A stretch of DNA of 64,000 bases from Anabaena azotica FACHB-119 (lineage in GTDB: Bacteria > Cyanobacteriota > Cyanobacteriia > Cyanobacteriales > Nostocaceae): contig NZ_JACJSG010000023.1 of NCBI RefSeq assembly GCF_014697625.1, forward strand, positions 1 to 64,000, in the 5' to 3' direction. The position numbers were made by a program, and so were the translations under genes. This document shows positions 34,711 to 43,064 of this stretch, in pieces. Each line of letters starts with the position of its first letter. Position 1 is the first letter of the stretch. The notes under the pieces are model-generated. The model saw nothing but the letters and a program-made list of their open reading frames with translations, was not told the origin of the DNA and made no database searches.

Positions 34711-35453
34711 TTAAGAATATCTAAAGTTATTAACTAAAAAAATTCGGGTAGTAGACTAAGAAGCTAGTTCCGTGAACAAGAGCTTACAACAAGGTAACAA
34801 AATTTTCTCTTCCCCATCACCATTTTCTATTGTCAACTCATAGGGTGGAGGAAATAAATAGATTAATAAAAATTAGCACAGAAAGGTTTGATTATTAGTC
34901 ATTGGTCTTTTGTCTATAGCGGATGGTTAATTAAAGTTTTTTTGGGAATTTTTCGCTATTATAGTTGTCACTAGAATTTTTCACTTGTCCATTCTTATTA
35001 TAAATATGATAAATAGAAAATAAGTAAGCATTTATTCTCTCTAAAACTGAGAGCGATTTGTCTATGGACTGGATTATTAATCTTGATACTATAGGACTCA
35101 TACTTAATTTTTGAAATACAGGTAGGGCGCTGCTCAGCAAAACAATGATTAGGTGGGCAATGCTCACCCTATAGGTAGTAGATGAAAGATGCTGCTAATG
35201 TATAGCAGAGGACAGGTGACAGGTGACAGAGTTAAAAACCTTTCACTGTATAAGTTTTCTCATTTTCTGATGTCCTAACTGTCTTGGCTATTGCTATATT
35301 AGTAATATCTACTCATCATCCAAGGTGACGCTAAAAGGCTGTAAGCCTATCCCCTGCTATAATTTCTAGCGAAACAAGTCCCTATCAGGGAAAATATAGA
35401 GAAACCCAGCTTGTTGGGAAAACTGGGTATCTGCATCGAATTATGACTAAGCC
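34711..35453. other. Intergenic gap
   Basis: AT-rich, with pieces of the GGTGGGCAATGC repeat family (about 35120-35175). A hairpin ACCCAG/CTGGGT at 35404-35428 could terminate the operon to its right on the - strand. A 78-codon frame at 34931-35167 overlaps the repeat and has no family resemblance, so I left it out. Confidence 0.5.
35404..35428 (-). terminator. Possible terminator of the monooxygenase operon
   Basis: Stem ACCCAG/CTGGGT with a 13-base loop, followed on the - strand by TTCTCTATATTTTCC. Confidence 0.4.
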
Positions 35454-35825
35454 TTACAGCCAGTCGCGATAGGCAGAAATTTCATTTACGCTGAGTTCTA
35501 ACGGTTCGCCTTTGCCAAAAGGAGGATAGACGCGAATTTTGGCATTTTTGCTAAATCTTTCTAGGCGGTTCCCCAATTGAGGAATATTGCTGACTATGTG
35601 CCAATAAGAGACGATATCTGGACAGTCAACGATGAGCATGATGCTCGCATTTTTTCTGGTAAGATACCACTGGCAGTTATTCAGCAGTGCTTGGGTAATG
35701 CGATCGCAAGCTTGGTAGAAGCACCTGCCAATAGACTGTTCTAGTTCCAGATGCAGCATTCCATCCTCTTTTGTCACCACAGTAGGTGGTAAATCATCGG
35801 GTGGAAGCAGATTCAGTTTAGACAT
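35454..35825 (-). CDS. Unknown protein, last gene of a luciferase-like operon
   Basis: A 123-residue soluble protein that I do not recognise. It has an amphipathic helical part (SIGRCFYQACDRITQALLNN, CQWYLTRKNASIMLIVDCPD) and a C-terminal part IRVYPPFGKGEPLELSVNEI. Its start overlaps the stop of the monooxygenase gene by 8 bases, implying translational coupling and joint function. Confidence 0.75.
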   Translation of the reverse strand: MSKLNLLPPDDLPPTVVTKEDGMLHLELEQSIGRCFYQACDRITQALLNNCQWYLTRKNASIMLIVDCPDIVSYWHIVSNIPQLGNRLERFSKNAKIRVYPPFGKGEPLELSVNEISAYRDWL

Positions 35826-36819
35826 AATTTTGTACCTCTTGGTTGTAGCGCTGCAAACTTTCCTGATTTTTTTGCAGGGAAAAAGATGAGGGTTTGAGCG
35901 CTAATGTACCTAGATCCAATTCGTCTTGAAATTTCTTGATTTTGTCTCGACAAGTAGCAACGTCACCAATGATAGAATTTTCGAGCAAGTAGTCTTCGTC
36001 AAAACAAATATTTGTCCGGTCAAATGGTTGATGACCACTAGAACTATTCTGCATTACTTGGGCGGAATTGGCTTGCATCTTTTGGCTAAAATACCTAATA
36101 AAAGGTAAAGCCTCGCTCACTGCTTCGTCGTAAGTTTTGCCTACATAAAAGAAGCGTGCTAAGACAAATTTTTCCCCACCACTAGAATTTAAGGCGCGAT
36201 AGGTATTCACCGTCTTTTTTAACCTTTGTAGCGCAAACGGCGGCCCACCCATCAAAGCAAAGGAATGTTGAGCCGCAAATTCGATACCTGCATCATCACC
36301 AGTAGCTATGTAGACAGGGATTTCTCGCTGTAATGGTTTGGGGTAAACACAGAGGCGATCGCATTGATAATATTCTCCGTTAAATGATACATCAGTTTCA
36401 TATAAAAGCTTTTGAATCAATGTCAACGCCTCTAGCATCATGGCGCGAGATTCGCCCATTGGTGTGGCAAAATGCTGATTATGTTGCGGAAAAGGCCCCC
36501 CTTTCGCCACACCAAATAACAGTCGTCCATTGCACAAATTATCTAAGGTAGCAATATCTTCCGCCACCCGAATTGGGTTGTGGAATGGTAATAATACCGC
36601 CGCCGTCCCTAATTTGATAGTTGAAGTCACACCAGCTAAATGTGCCATCAACAGCAATATCGACGAACTAAGATTTACTTCATTAAAATGATGCTCTGTT
36701 ACCCAGGCTTCTTCAAAACCCAACTTCTCCGCCTGTCGCACTAACGCCACCTGTTCAAAAATAGCACGACGTGAGTCTTGATGATGATTTTCGTAATTGC
36801 AGAACAGTCCAGTTTTCAT
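35818..36819 (-). CDS. Luciferase-like (LLM class) flavin-dependent monooxygenase
   Basis: A 333-residue TIM-barrel protein of the bacterial luciferase superfamily: MKTGLFCNYENHH, GFEEAWVTEHHFNEVNLSSS, IKLGTAAVLLPFHNPIRVAE, DIATLDNLCNGRLLFGVAKG, PVYIATGDDAGIEFAAQHSF. Family members use reduced FMN and O2 on diverse substrates. It sits between two unrecognised genes on the same strand (22 bases upstream, 8-base overlap downstream), so it probably acts in a small dedicated pathway. ATG at 36819. Confidence 0.9.
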   Translation of the reverse strand: MKTGLFCNYENHHQDSRRAIFEQVALVRQAEKLGFEEAWVTEHHFNEVNLSSSILLLMAHLAGVTSTIKLGTAAVLLPFHNPIRVAEDIATLDNLCNGRLLFGVAKGGPFPQHNQHFATPMGESRAMMLEALTLIQKLLYETDVSFNGEYYQCDRLCVYPKPLQREIPVYIATGDDAGIEFAAQHSFALMGGPPFALQRLKKTVNTYRALNSSGGEKFVLARFFYVGKTYDEAVSEALPFIRYFSQKMQANSAQVMQNSSSGHQPFDRTNICFDEDYLLENSIIGDVATCRDKIKKFQDELDLGTLALKPSSFSLQKNQESLQRYNQEVQNYV

Positions 36820-36840
36820 TATTTGCTAGCGATTTTTACT

Positions 36841-37203
36841 TTACCTTGCTACCATCTGCAAGTCCAGCCATAGGCGTGGATCATTATCTCTTAGCTTCGA
36901 TTTTGGGTCTCGCAATAATCGTTTAGCATTCATGCAGACAACTTGCACCAAACCCATATTTTCAGCTATTTCTCGCAGTATTTCTTTTTCGGCTTGCACA
37001 TAAGGAAGCATTTCACTAGAACAATAAATTCCTATATATTGCAAGCGTCTAGCAGGTCGTCCCCAGAAACAGGTGATGACTTTCACATGACACCCGTCTA
37101 ATAATTCCCCAACTTTTGGGTAGTAGTGACTGACGACTCTTGTGAACTCTTTAGCTAGTATATCTTCCGCAATCATTGCAACTGATATTTCTGTAGCGTA
37201 CAT
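36841..37203 (-). CDS. Unknown protein, first gene of the luciferase-like operon
   Basis: A 120-residue soluble protein I do not recognise. Notable parts are VVSHYYPKVGELLDGCHVKV, WGRPARRLQYIGIYCSSEML and the helical AEKEILREIAENMGLVQVVC; it has four Cys. It may start at the GTG 37206 or the ATG 37203. The monooxygenase begins 22 bases downstream. Confidence 0.72.
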   Translation of the reverse strand: MYATEISVAMIAEDILAKEFTRVVSHYYPKVGELLDGCHVKVITCFWGRPARRLQYIGIYCSSEMLPYVQAEKEILREIAENMGLVQVVCMNAKRLLRDPKSKLRDNDPRLWLDLQMVAR

Positions 37204-37422
37204 CACGCTAACTAATATAACATATTTTTGTCATTTAATGTTGACAAATAGTTTTATTTAATCAAAATAATTCATAAAAATATATACTTAAAACTTGCGA
37301 CATAGCTATAGCAAATATGCTTAATTGTTGAGTGGTAAATATTATTCTATTGGTAGGCATTGCAGCGTCCTACAAAGACGGATATTAAACTATAAGTAAA
37401 AATATATCCCTGATTTCTTAAA

Positions 37423-37600
37423 GTAGGGTGGGCAGTGCAGCGCCACCTCCTGATTGAGATGATGCAAGATATCAGATAAATAAAAATAACTTCCTAATTC
37501 GTTAAAAAATAAGTTTAAAACTTACGACATAGATATAGCAATTATACTTAATTCTTGAGTTACTAATATTATTATATTGGCGATGCACTCCCCACCCTAC
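37423..37600. mobile_element. MITE-like element with GTAGGGTGGG ends
   Basis: Bounded by GTAGGGTGGGCAGTGCAGCG at the left and TGGCGATGCACTCCCCACCC plus TAC at the right, which are near-perfect complements about 178 bases apart. It is AT-rich inside with no gene. Similar single ends lie at 20831, 21181, 21889, 48487 and 59296. The rest of the gap 37207-37630 is AT-rich and unremarkable. Confidence 0.65.
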
Positions 37601-37630
37601 ATATTAAGCAGATTAATTACGAATTACTAA

Positions 37631-37942
37631 TTACCTAGATTTGCGCTCTGCAACTAACACTTCAGCTAAAATTTCTGGCAGATGGCTCAAATCAACAAAT
37701 CCCTCAGCACCATTGATGGGAGAGACAAAATTATAGTTGGGGTCACATTCTCCTGTGTCGTAAACTTGGATATACCACTTATCAGGAAACCCTTCTATGC
37801 CTAATTCCACAATGTACCAACTTTGACCTGTTAGACGAGAATTAAAGATAGTGAACCAATCCCTATATTCGTCTAAAATATTCCAATCTGCCAACAGAAA
37901 CTCTAACGCTATTTGTCCAGCATCAGTTGCAGTTAGTAGCAT
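37631..37942 (-). CDS. Small conserved protein of unknown function
   Basis: A 103-residue acidic, soluble protein with FLLADWNILDEYRDWFTIFN, SWYIVELGIEGFPDKWYIQV and LSHLPEILAEVLVAERKSR. No domain recognised. It starts two bases after the stop of the preceding gene on the same strand, so the two are almost certainly cotranscribed. Confidence 0.75.
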   Translation of the reverse strand: MLLTATDAGQIALEFLLADWNILDEYRDWFTIFNSRLTGQSWYIVELGIEGFPDKWYIQVYDTGECDPNYNFVSPINGAEGFVDLSHLPEILAEVLVAERKSR

Positions 37943-37944
37943 TA

Positions 37945-38220
37945 TTACCCCTCATTTGTACCTTCAGATTTCTGAAAATCAGGATACAATCCCAACTGTT
38001 TAGCTAACTCACGAGCTAAAAAAAATAGAAACTGCGCTCCATCTTGATTACCTTGATGAGCAAATGCAGTTGCTACTTGGACAATTGCTTCTACAAAACC
38101 AGCATCAATTAATTCTGATTGAGCTTCTAAAACTTCTGGCTCTTTACCATTAGGGCATTTTAGTAACTCATCAATCAAATTAAAATATGATATTTGGCGT
38201 TCTTGTGTTGCTTCAGTCAT
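37945..38220 (-). CDS. Small helical protein resembling a segment of cyanobacterial TPR/CHAT proteins
   Basis: A 91-residue helical protein. The stretch LIDELLKCPNGKEPEVLEAQ followed by SELIDAGFVEAIVQVATAFA and GAQFLFFLARELAKQLGL resembles a module seen in large cyanobacterial TPR/CHAT proteins, here standing alone. Function unknown. It is coupled to the 103-residue protein downstream. Confidence 0.72.
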   Translation of the reverse strand: MTEATQERQISYFNLIDELLKCPNGKEPEVLEAQSELIDAGFVEAIVQVATAFAHQGNQDGAQFLFFLARELAKQLGLYPDFQKSEGTNEG

Positions 38221-38299
38221 AATGAATGTGTTTTTTTTACGATGGAACTTTCAGTCGTCACTTATCTTGATTATTAACAAATGACTAATGACTAAACCT

Positions 38300-38719
38300 T
38301 TATTGTTCAATGCTCTGCTGCCAAAGTCTTTCTAGCATTTCAATTTGTGCTTGTAAAACAGCAGCACGATAAATTAGGTATCTGTCATAAACAATAATTC
38401 CTAACCCGATAAATACAGGAGTTAGTAAAATAAACCATTGTAAAATGACAGCTATTTTATACTGTTCAGCACTCAACACTTGATTCACAATGTTTTGATC
38501 AGAAATTTGATTGCTAACTAGAGTTTGGTCTAAATTTTGAGTTGTGGTAGACAGAGTAGTATTTGCTGGATTAATCTTATTTACTTCAAATGATAATTTC
38601 TGTGTTTTAACGAACTCTATATGTCTAACCCAAGCTACACTAAATACCAATAACCCCGGAGATAAAACTGCTAAAGTAAGTAGGGACACTGTGAGAACAT
38701 TTAAAAGTTTGACTTTCAT
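38300..38719 (-). CDS. Membrane protein with two helices, unknown function
   Basis: A 139-residue protein. Hydrophobic helices at about residues 5-30 (VLTVSLLTLAVLSPGLLVFS) and about 90-118 (IAVILQWFILLTPVFIGLGI) flank an outside loop with many Gln, Asn and Thr, followed by a short helical tail. The ATG at 38719 has GGAGAG upstream; a longer frame to 38764 runs into non-conserved sequence. It may precede the two small genes in one transcript (79-base gap). Confidence 0.7.
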   Translation of the reverse strand: MKVKLLNVLTVSLLTLAVLSPGLLVFSVAWVRHIEFVKTQKLSFEVNKINPANTTLSTTTQNLDQTLVSNQISDQNIVNQVLSAEQYKIAVILQWFILLTPVFIGLGIIVYDRYLIYRAAVLQAQIEMLERLWQQSIEQ

Positions 38720-39837
38720 CTTTGCTCTCCTAGCAAGGAAAAGTGAATGGGGAGTGGGTAACAAACATTTTTGTGTTCTCGTCGTCGATTAATCTTGATG
38801 CTTTAGCTAGTAAGGTAGCAGTGAAAAAAATATGTCATAATTTAAAAATAGCAATAGTAAAAAAACGAGGTGGCTTTTTCCTGAAAATGCGCCTCTACCT
38901 CTTGATCTAAGTTATTAATTATCAGATTTATTTACAGAATAATGTTCATTGATAGCTTTTTATTGATTAAGAAGTCCCCCCTTGTTCTTTGGTTTTACCC
39001 ATTGAATTTCGGGGGGTAGAGGGGAATCTCTGCGTAAATCCTATTAGTTTTATATCAGCCGACTTTCTCCACCCTGGTTTATTGGGGTCGGATCAAGATT
39101 ATTAAATTTATTAATTTTGTACTCAAATCCCCAAACCCTTTTAACATCAGGGTTATAAAATTTTTTTGGGTAGGGGTTCTAGTATTTTTGGGGTGGGGTA
39201 CTAGCATTGATGAAGTGGGGGTCTAGTCTTTCTAAAATCAAGCTCAAAGCTAACTAGGCTGCTAATCAATGCAGTTTTGTATTTGAGTGCTTTGGGGTGA
39301 AAACTTGTACTCAAGCAAAATATATTTATTGGCGAGTATATAAAAGTAAGTGGAAAAATACTATTAAATATTTATAAATAAGTTCAGGTTTGATTAGTTT
39401 CTCGCAAATACGGTTATAGGCTACAAACGGGAGCAATCAAATCTGCTATATCCTCATAGGAATAACTTGCTTGTAAACTTTCAGTTAGACAATGTGAAGA
39501 ATAAGAAAAAAAAGTTAACTTAGATACAAAATTATTTAAATAATTCTTGGTTAATGGACGAGAGCCAAAAAAATAGAGTTCCATGCAAAAGAGATATTTA
39601 ATATTTATTAATGTTTAAAGGTATCTATGATGACAAAAGGCATTTAAAGGAAAATTACTTGGTGAATGTTGCTAAATAGCTTTATTTGTTTGCCAGGTTT
39701 GTGCTTTAGTGAGGGTGGCTCATCTATATTCTCACGGAAATTTCTTGAGTAAAACCAATACATACAAGCTAATTGTTATAAGCTGATTGTTATAGGGAAA
39801 CAGTTGACTCTAAATTGAGGATTTTAGGAGTAGATTT
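38720..39837. other. 1.1-kb gap upstream of cysK
   Basis: AT-rich with several G-runs (GGGGGGTAGAGGGG at about 39011; TTTTTGGGGTGGGGTACTAG at about 39186). No riboswitch, RNA gene or ORF is recognised. The stretch presumably carries divergent promoters. Confidence 0.45.
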
Positions 39838-40797
39838 ATGCGAATTGCTAACGATGTAACAGAACTTATTGGAGGCACGCCTTTAGTTAAGCTCAATAAG
39901 ATTCCGCAAGCAGAAGGGGTAGTTGCCAGAATAGTTGTAAAATTAGAAGGGATGAATCCGGCATCTTCTGTCAAAGACCGGATTGGGGTGAGTATGATCC
40001 TCTCAGCCGAGGCTGAAGGCTTGATTACACCTGGAAAAACTATTTTAGTAGAACCAACTTCTGGTAACACAGGTATCGCTCTGGCGATGGTAGCCGCAGC
40101 CCGTGGCTATCGTTTAATTTTGACTATGCCAGAAACGATGAGCCAAGAAAGACGAGCTATGTTGAGGGCTTATGGTGCAACTTTAGAGTTGACACCTGGT
40201 TCAGAAGGTATGCGGGGAGCGATTCGCAAAGCTGAGGAAATTGTGGCTAATACGCCCAATGCCTATATGTTGCAACAGTTCCGCAACCCAGCTAACCCGA
40301 AAATTCACCGAGAAACTACAGCCGAAGAAATTTGGAATGATACCGATGGCGAAGTTGATATTGTGATTGCAGGGGTAGGTACTGGCGGGACAATTACGGG
40401 GATTGCAGAGGTAATTAAACCACGCAAACCGAGTTTTTTGGCGATCGCAGTTGAACCCAGCAACAGCCCCATCCTCTCCGGTGGACAAGCCGGGCCGCAC
40501 AAAATCCAAGGTATTGGTGCAGGTTTCGTCCCCGATGTCCTCCGCCTAGAACTAGTCGATGAAGTTATCAGAGTCAGCGACGACCAAGCAATGACCTACG
40601 GACGGCGTTTAGCCAGAGAAGAAGGCTTATTATCTGGTATCTCCGCCGGCGCGGCTTTATGTGCAGCTTTGCAGGTAGGGAAACGACCAGAGAACGAGGG
40701 TAAGTTAATTGTGATGATTCAACCTTCCTTCGGCGAACGCTACCTTAGCACACCTTTGTTTCAAGACTTGACTGCTGAAGCTGCTAGTGTGAGGTAG
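39838..40797 (+). CDS. cysK: Cysteine synthase A (O-acetylserine sulfhydrylase)
   Basis: A 319-residue PLP enzyme making cysteine from O-acetylserine and sulfide. Signatures: IGGTPLVKLNK, NPASSVKDRIGVSMI with the PLP Lys, EPTSGNTGIALAMVAAARGY, GTGGTITGIAEVIK, HKIQGIGAGFVPDVLRLELV, GISAGAALCAAL. Full length. RBS TTAGGAG lies upstream of the ATG at 39838. Cyanobacteria have several paralogues; this one is closest to the heterocyst block, where sulfur for Fe-S clusters is in demand, but that link is inference. Confidence 0.95.
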   Translation: MRIANDVTELIGGTPLVKLNKIPQAEGVVARIVVKLEGMNPASSVKDRIGVSMILSAEAEGLITPGKTILVEPTSGNTGIALAMVAAARGYRLILTMPETMSQERRAMLRAYGATLELTPGSEGMRGAIRKAEEIVANTPNAYMLQQFRNPANPKIHRETTAEEIWNDTDGEVDIVIAGVGTGGTITGIAEVIKPRKPSFLAIAVEPSNSPILSGGQAGPHKIQGIGAGFVPDVLRLELVDEVIRVSDDQAMTYGRRLAREEGLLSGISAGAALCAALQVGKRPENEGKLIVMIQPSFGERYLSTPLFQDLTAEAASVR

Positions 40798-40850
40798 GGA
40801 TTGGGGAAGGGGGAAAGGGGAAAGGGGAAAGGGGAAGGGGGAAGCTCACA

Positions 40851-40995
40851 AGTGTAGGTTTTTAATCTAGCAGTGAGTAAGGACTCTAAAACTAACGAGA
40901 AAATCGTTGTTTTATTCACCCCTACACCCCTATACCCTTACACCCCTACACCCTAAAACCAAGGTTTTTGGAACACCAATAAAAAACCTACACCT
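40851..40995. repeat. Inverted-repeat element containing CCCTACACC heptamers, copy 1
   Basis: GTGTAGGTTTTTAATC at the left and AATAAAAAACCTACACC at the right are complementary. The interior has GTGAGTAAGGACTCTAAAA and a CCCCTACA/CCCTTACA array. A related copy lies in inverse orientation at 63665-63804. A purine array AAAGGGGAAAGGGG lies at 40803-40842. Confidence 0.65.
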
Positions 40996-41049
40996 GTCAG
41001 ACTCCCCCCACTCCCTCATCCCCCTCATCCCCCTCATCTCCCTCATCCC

Positions 41050-41541
41050 CTAACGGTGTTCCTGTTGCGCGTGATTATTGCAACCGCCTTGCTCGTGGTG
41101 GTGGTCGTGGCTATGACCGCCGTGGGCGCAGCCTTGTAAATTCTGGCTCATGAGGCTTTCGCTCATGGCGCGGAAGGATTCATCTACAGGTTTTAAGCCA
41201 ATCCAAGCATCGAGGGTTTCTACATCGAAACCTACCTCACGGCGATCGCCTACTTGTATCAAAGGACGGCGAATTAATAGAGGTTCCCTCAGCATGAGAA
41301 ATAGGGCGGTTTGTTCGTCCAGTTGTTCGGGGACTACCTCACCTGATTTTATCTGTGGGGCGGAACGATTGAACCATTCACCGACGGGGCGATCGCCAAA
41401 AAATGAACGCAGACGTTCCACCGTCCAAGGTTCTGTCAGTAGGTTGTAAGTAATTACTTCATGTCCCGCCGCAGTTAACAAAACCTTCTGACGAGTACCA
41501 CCTTTACAACCAGGTTTTTCATAGAAAATCACTCTAGCCAT
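41050..41541 (-). CDS. ArsC/Spx-like nitrogenase-associated protein with His-rich tail
   Basis: A 163-residue protein. Residues 1-115 are a thioredoxin-like ArsC/Spx fold: VIFYEKPGCKGGTRQKVLLT, FFGDRPVGEWFNRSAPQIKS, FLMLREPLLIRRPLIQVGDR. This matches the nitrogenase-associated ArsC-like family. Only one Cys is present at the N-terminal site (GCKGG), so no CxxC redox pair. The C-terminus (residues about 138-163) is extraordinarily rich in His with two Cys (CAHGGHSHDHHHEQGG) and looks metal-binding. It is in line with the cupin, coxCAB and fdxB genes on the same strand. Confidence 0.85.
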   Translation of the reverse strand: MARVIFYEKPGCKGGTRQKVLLTAAGHEVITYNLLTEPWTVERLRSFFGDRPVGEWFNRSAPQIKSGEVVPEQLDEQTALFLMLREPLLIRRPLIQVGDRREVGFDVETLDAWIGLKPVDESFRAMSESLMSQNLQGCAHGGHSHDHHHEQGGCNNHAQQEHR

Positions 41542-41577
41542 TTGTTCTATCTCCTAATAATTGGGGGTGGGGGTGTG

Positions 41578-41640
41578 TCAGTAAACAGTTATCAGTTAAC
41601 AGTAAACATCACCTGATAACTGATAACTGATAACTGTTCA
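41578..41640. repeat. Palindromic STRR GTTATCA/TAACTGA
   Basis: The left half (AGTAAACAGTTATCAGTTAA) and right half (TAACTGATAACTGATAACTG) are complementary and can fold over the ACATCACC centre. Confidence 0.8.
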
Positions 41641-41646
41641 TCCTCC

Positions 41647-42258
41647 CTAAAATTTCTTGACACTATGAGTTACTGCATCAAACTCAAATCTTTGTTTGGG
41701 GTCAGTTTCACCATAGATATTAAAGGTGACAGTTGGTTCATCACCTATTGCTTGGACACTATGAATTGCATCGGGAGTGAGACTAATAATGTCCCCTGGT
41801 GATAAGATAATTTCTCCCGTGGGTTCGATTTTGTCTTGAGAATCTGGGGTTTTTGTGCGTCGCCAAACAGTATTTTTTTCTTGTCCTTTTAAGACAGCCA
41901 CAACTCCCCAGGTTCCATGATTATGAATATTAGAATGGGTTCCGGGTGCAAAAGTTACTGTTTGCACAGTCAACGGAAAACCTAATTCATCGTATAGGAG
42001 AACAACAGAGGTTCCTGTTGTTGGGGAAGGCTCTAAATACTGACTTCGCACCCAGTACGAATTTACAATCAAGCGCCTTACGAGCATTCGGATTTCAGGT
42101 AAACGACTAGATTCATCGCTTACCCCATTGAGAATATCTTCCATCTCAGTTAAGAACCGATACAGACGATAATTCTCTTGTAATAAATCCCAATTTCTCG
42201 TAGATTTGCACACTTGATATTGACCGTCTCCAGTCAGGAGCCAATCCCTACCTTGCAT
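41647..42258 (-). CDS. Cupin protein of the cysteine dioxygenase type
   Basis: A 203-residue protein with a double-stranded beta-helix: FAPGTHSNIHNHGTWGVVAV (HxH metal site), KGQEKNTVWRR with the acidic residue, and SLTPDAIHSVQAIG with the third His. The layout resembles the CDO-like group of cupins that bind non-haem iron. An N-terminal helical part (ENYRLYRFLTEMEDILNGVS) precedes it. The substrate is unknown; placement in the heterocyst cox/nif-type block suggests an O2-dependent reaction there, which is inference. Confidence 0.85.
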   Translation of the reverse strand: MQGRDWLLTGDGQYQVCKSTRNWDLLQENYRLYRFLTEMEDILNGVSDESSRLPEIRMLVRRLIVNSYWVRSQYLEPSPTTGTSVVLLYDELGFPLTVQTVTFAPGTHSNIHNHGTWGVVAVLKGQEKNTVWRRTKTPDSQDKIEPTGEIILSPGDIISLTPDAIHSVQAIGDEPTVTFNIYGETDPKQRFEFDAVTHSVKKF

Positions 42259-42275
42259 GATATTTAAACTCTCAA

Positions 42276-42434
42276 TTAAGAATTGTTAGGCAATACAATT
42301 ACGGGAGAATTAAGATTAGGTAGTTCCTCACGCGGAATGCTGGGAATTACAATTCTAGAGGGCAGTAAGTCGTTATCACTATTAGTAGATAAAGGTTTAG
42401 GGGAAGATGCGCTGAAAAATGAGAAAATCTTCAT
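42276..42434 (-). CDS. Small unknown protein, 52 residues
   Basis: Begins MKIFSFFSASSPKPLSTN and ends NLNSPVIVLPNNS; a Pro/Ser/Asn-rich polypeptide with no recognised domain. It lies in the correct order and strand between the helical repeat protein and the cupin. The ATG at 42434 has no evident Shine-Dalgarno because the upstream bases are STRR heptamers (42435-42488). Confidence 0.5.
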   Translation of the reverse strand: MKIFSFFSASSPKPLSTNSDNDLLPSRIVIPSIPREELPNLNSPVIVLPNNS

Positions 42435-42490
42435 GGTTGTTAACTGATAACTGTTGACTGTTGACTGATAACTGTTCACTGTTAACTGAA

Positions 42491-42970
42491 TCAATCATCT
42501 TCTTCTGCTGGACGTGTCAAAACATCCAGAAGGATTCCTGCTCCGAAATCATGCTTGTCATCAATTTCTTTGACTCTCAGGCTGATTTCCTTCGCTCGCT
42601 CGATTTCCCCTAACTTCGCTAATACTAATCCTGCGGCTGCATAAGCGTTCAAATACAACCTGATTGGGGATTCTTCCCTGCGATTGATTAATAAGGGTTT
42701 AAGTTGATCCCATTCATCAGGAAAGTTCTCTGATTTTTTAATTTTATCTAATAATTCGTAAGTTGTTTGCAATGCTAAAGAATAATTATTTTTATAGTAA
42801 AAAAACCTATAGGCAGCTACTAATACATCGGTATTTCCTCCAGTTTTAGTCAGAGCTTCTTGAATATATTTCTCTGATTCTGAAGTATTTTCCCAATTTT
42901 GTGCTGCTAAAATTAATAACTTTTTGATGTCTTCTGGAACTTGGAACCAGGAAAATTTATTGCTGTGCAT
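42491..42970 (-). CDS. TPR-like helical repeat protein
   Basis: A 159-residue, all-helical soluble protein with TPR-like spacing: LLILAAQNWENTSESEKYIQ, LVAAYRFFYYKNNYSLALQT, AYAAAGLVLAKLGEIERAKE. It lies between coxC and the cupin gene on the same strand and probably belongs to the same expression block. A scaffold or assembly role is plausible but not shown. Confidence 0.75.
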   Translation of the reverse strand: MHSNKFSWFQVPEDIKKLLILAAQNWENTSESEKYIQEALTKTGGNTDVLVAAYRFFYYKNNYSLALQTTYELLDKIKKSENFPDEWDQLKPLLINRREESPIRLYLNAYAAAGLVLAKLGEIERAKEISLRVKEIDDKHDFGAGILLDVLTRPAEEDD

Positions 42971-42975
42971 ATTGG

Positions 42976-43062
42976 GGACTGGGTAATTGGTAATTGGTAA
43001 TTGGTAATTGGTAATTGGAAAAACTATTACCCATTACCCATTACCCATTACCTATTACCTGT
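42976..43062. repeat. STRRs GGTAATT and ATTACCC
   Basis: Seven or so heptamers of each type lie between coxC and the helical repeat gene. They are complementary enough to form a large stem in mRNA. Confidence 0.9.
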
Positions 43063-43064
43063 AT

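Noticed and set aside
34931..35167. 78-codon frame on the - strand
   Set aside because: It overlaps a dispersed repeat and looks like translated AT-rich spacer.
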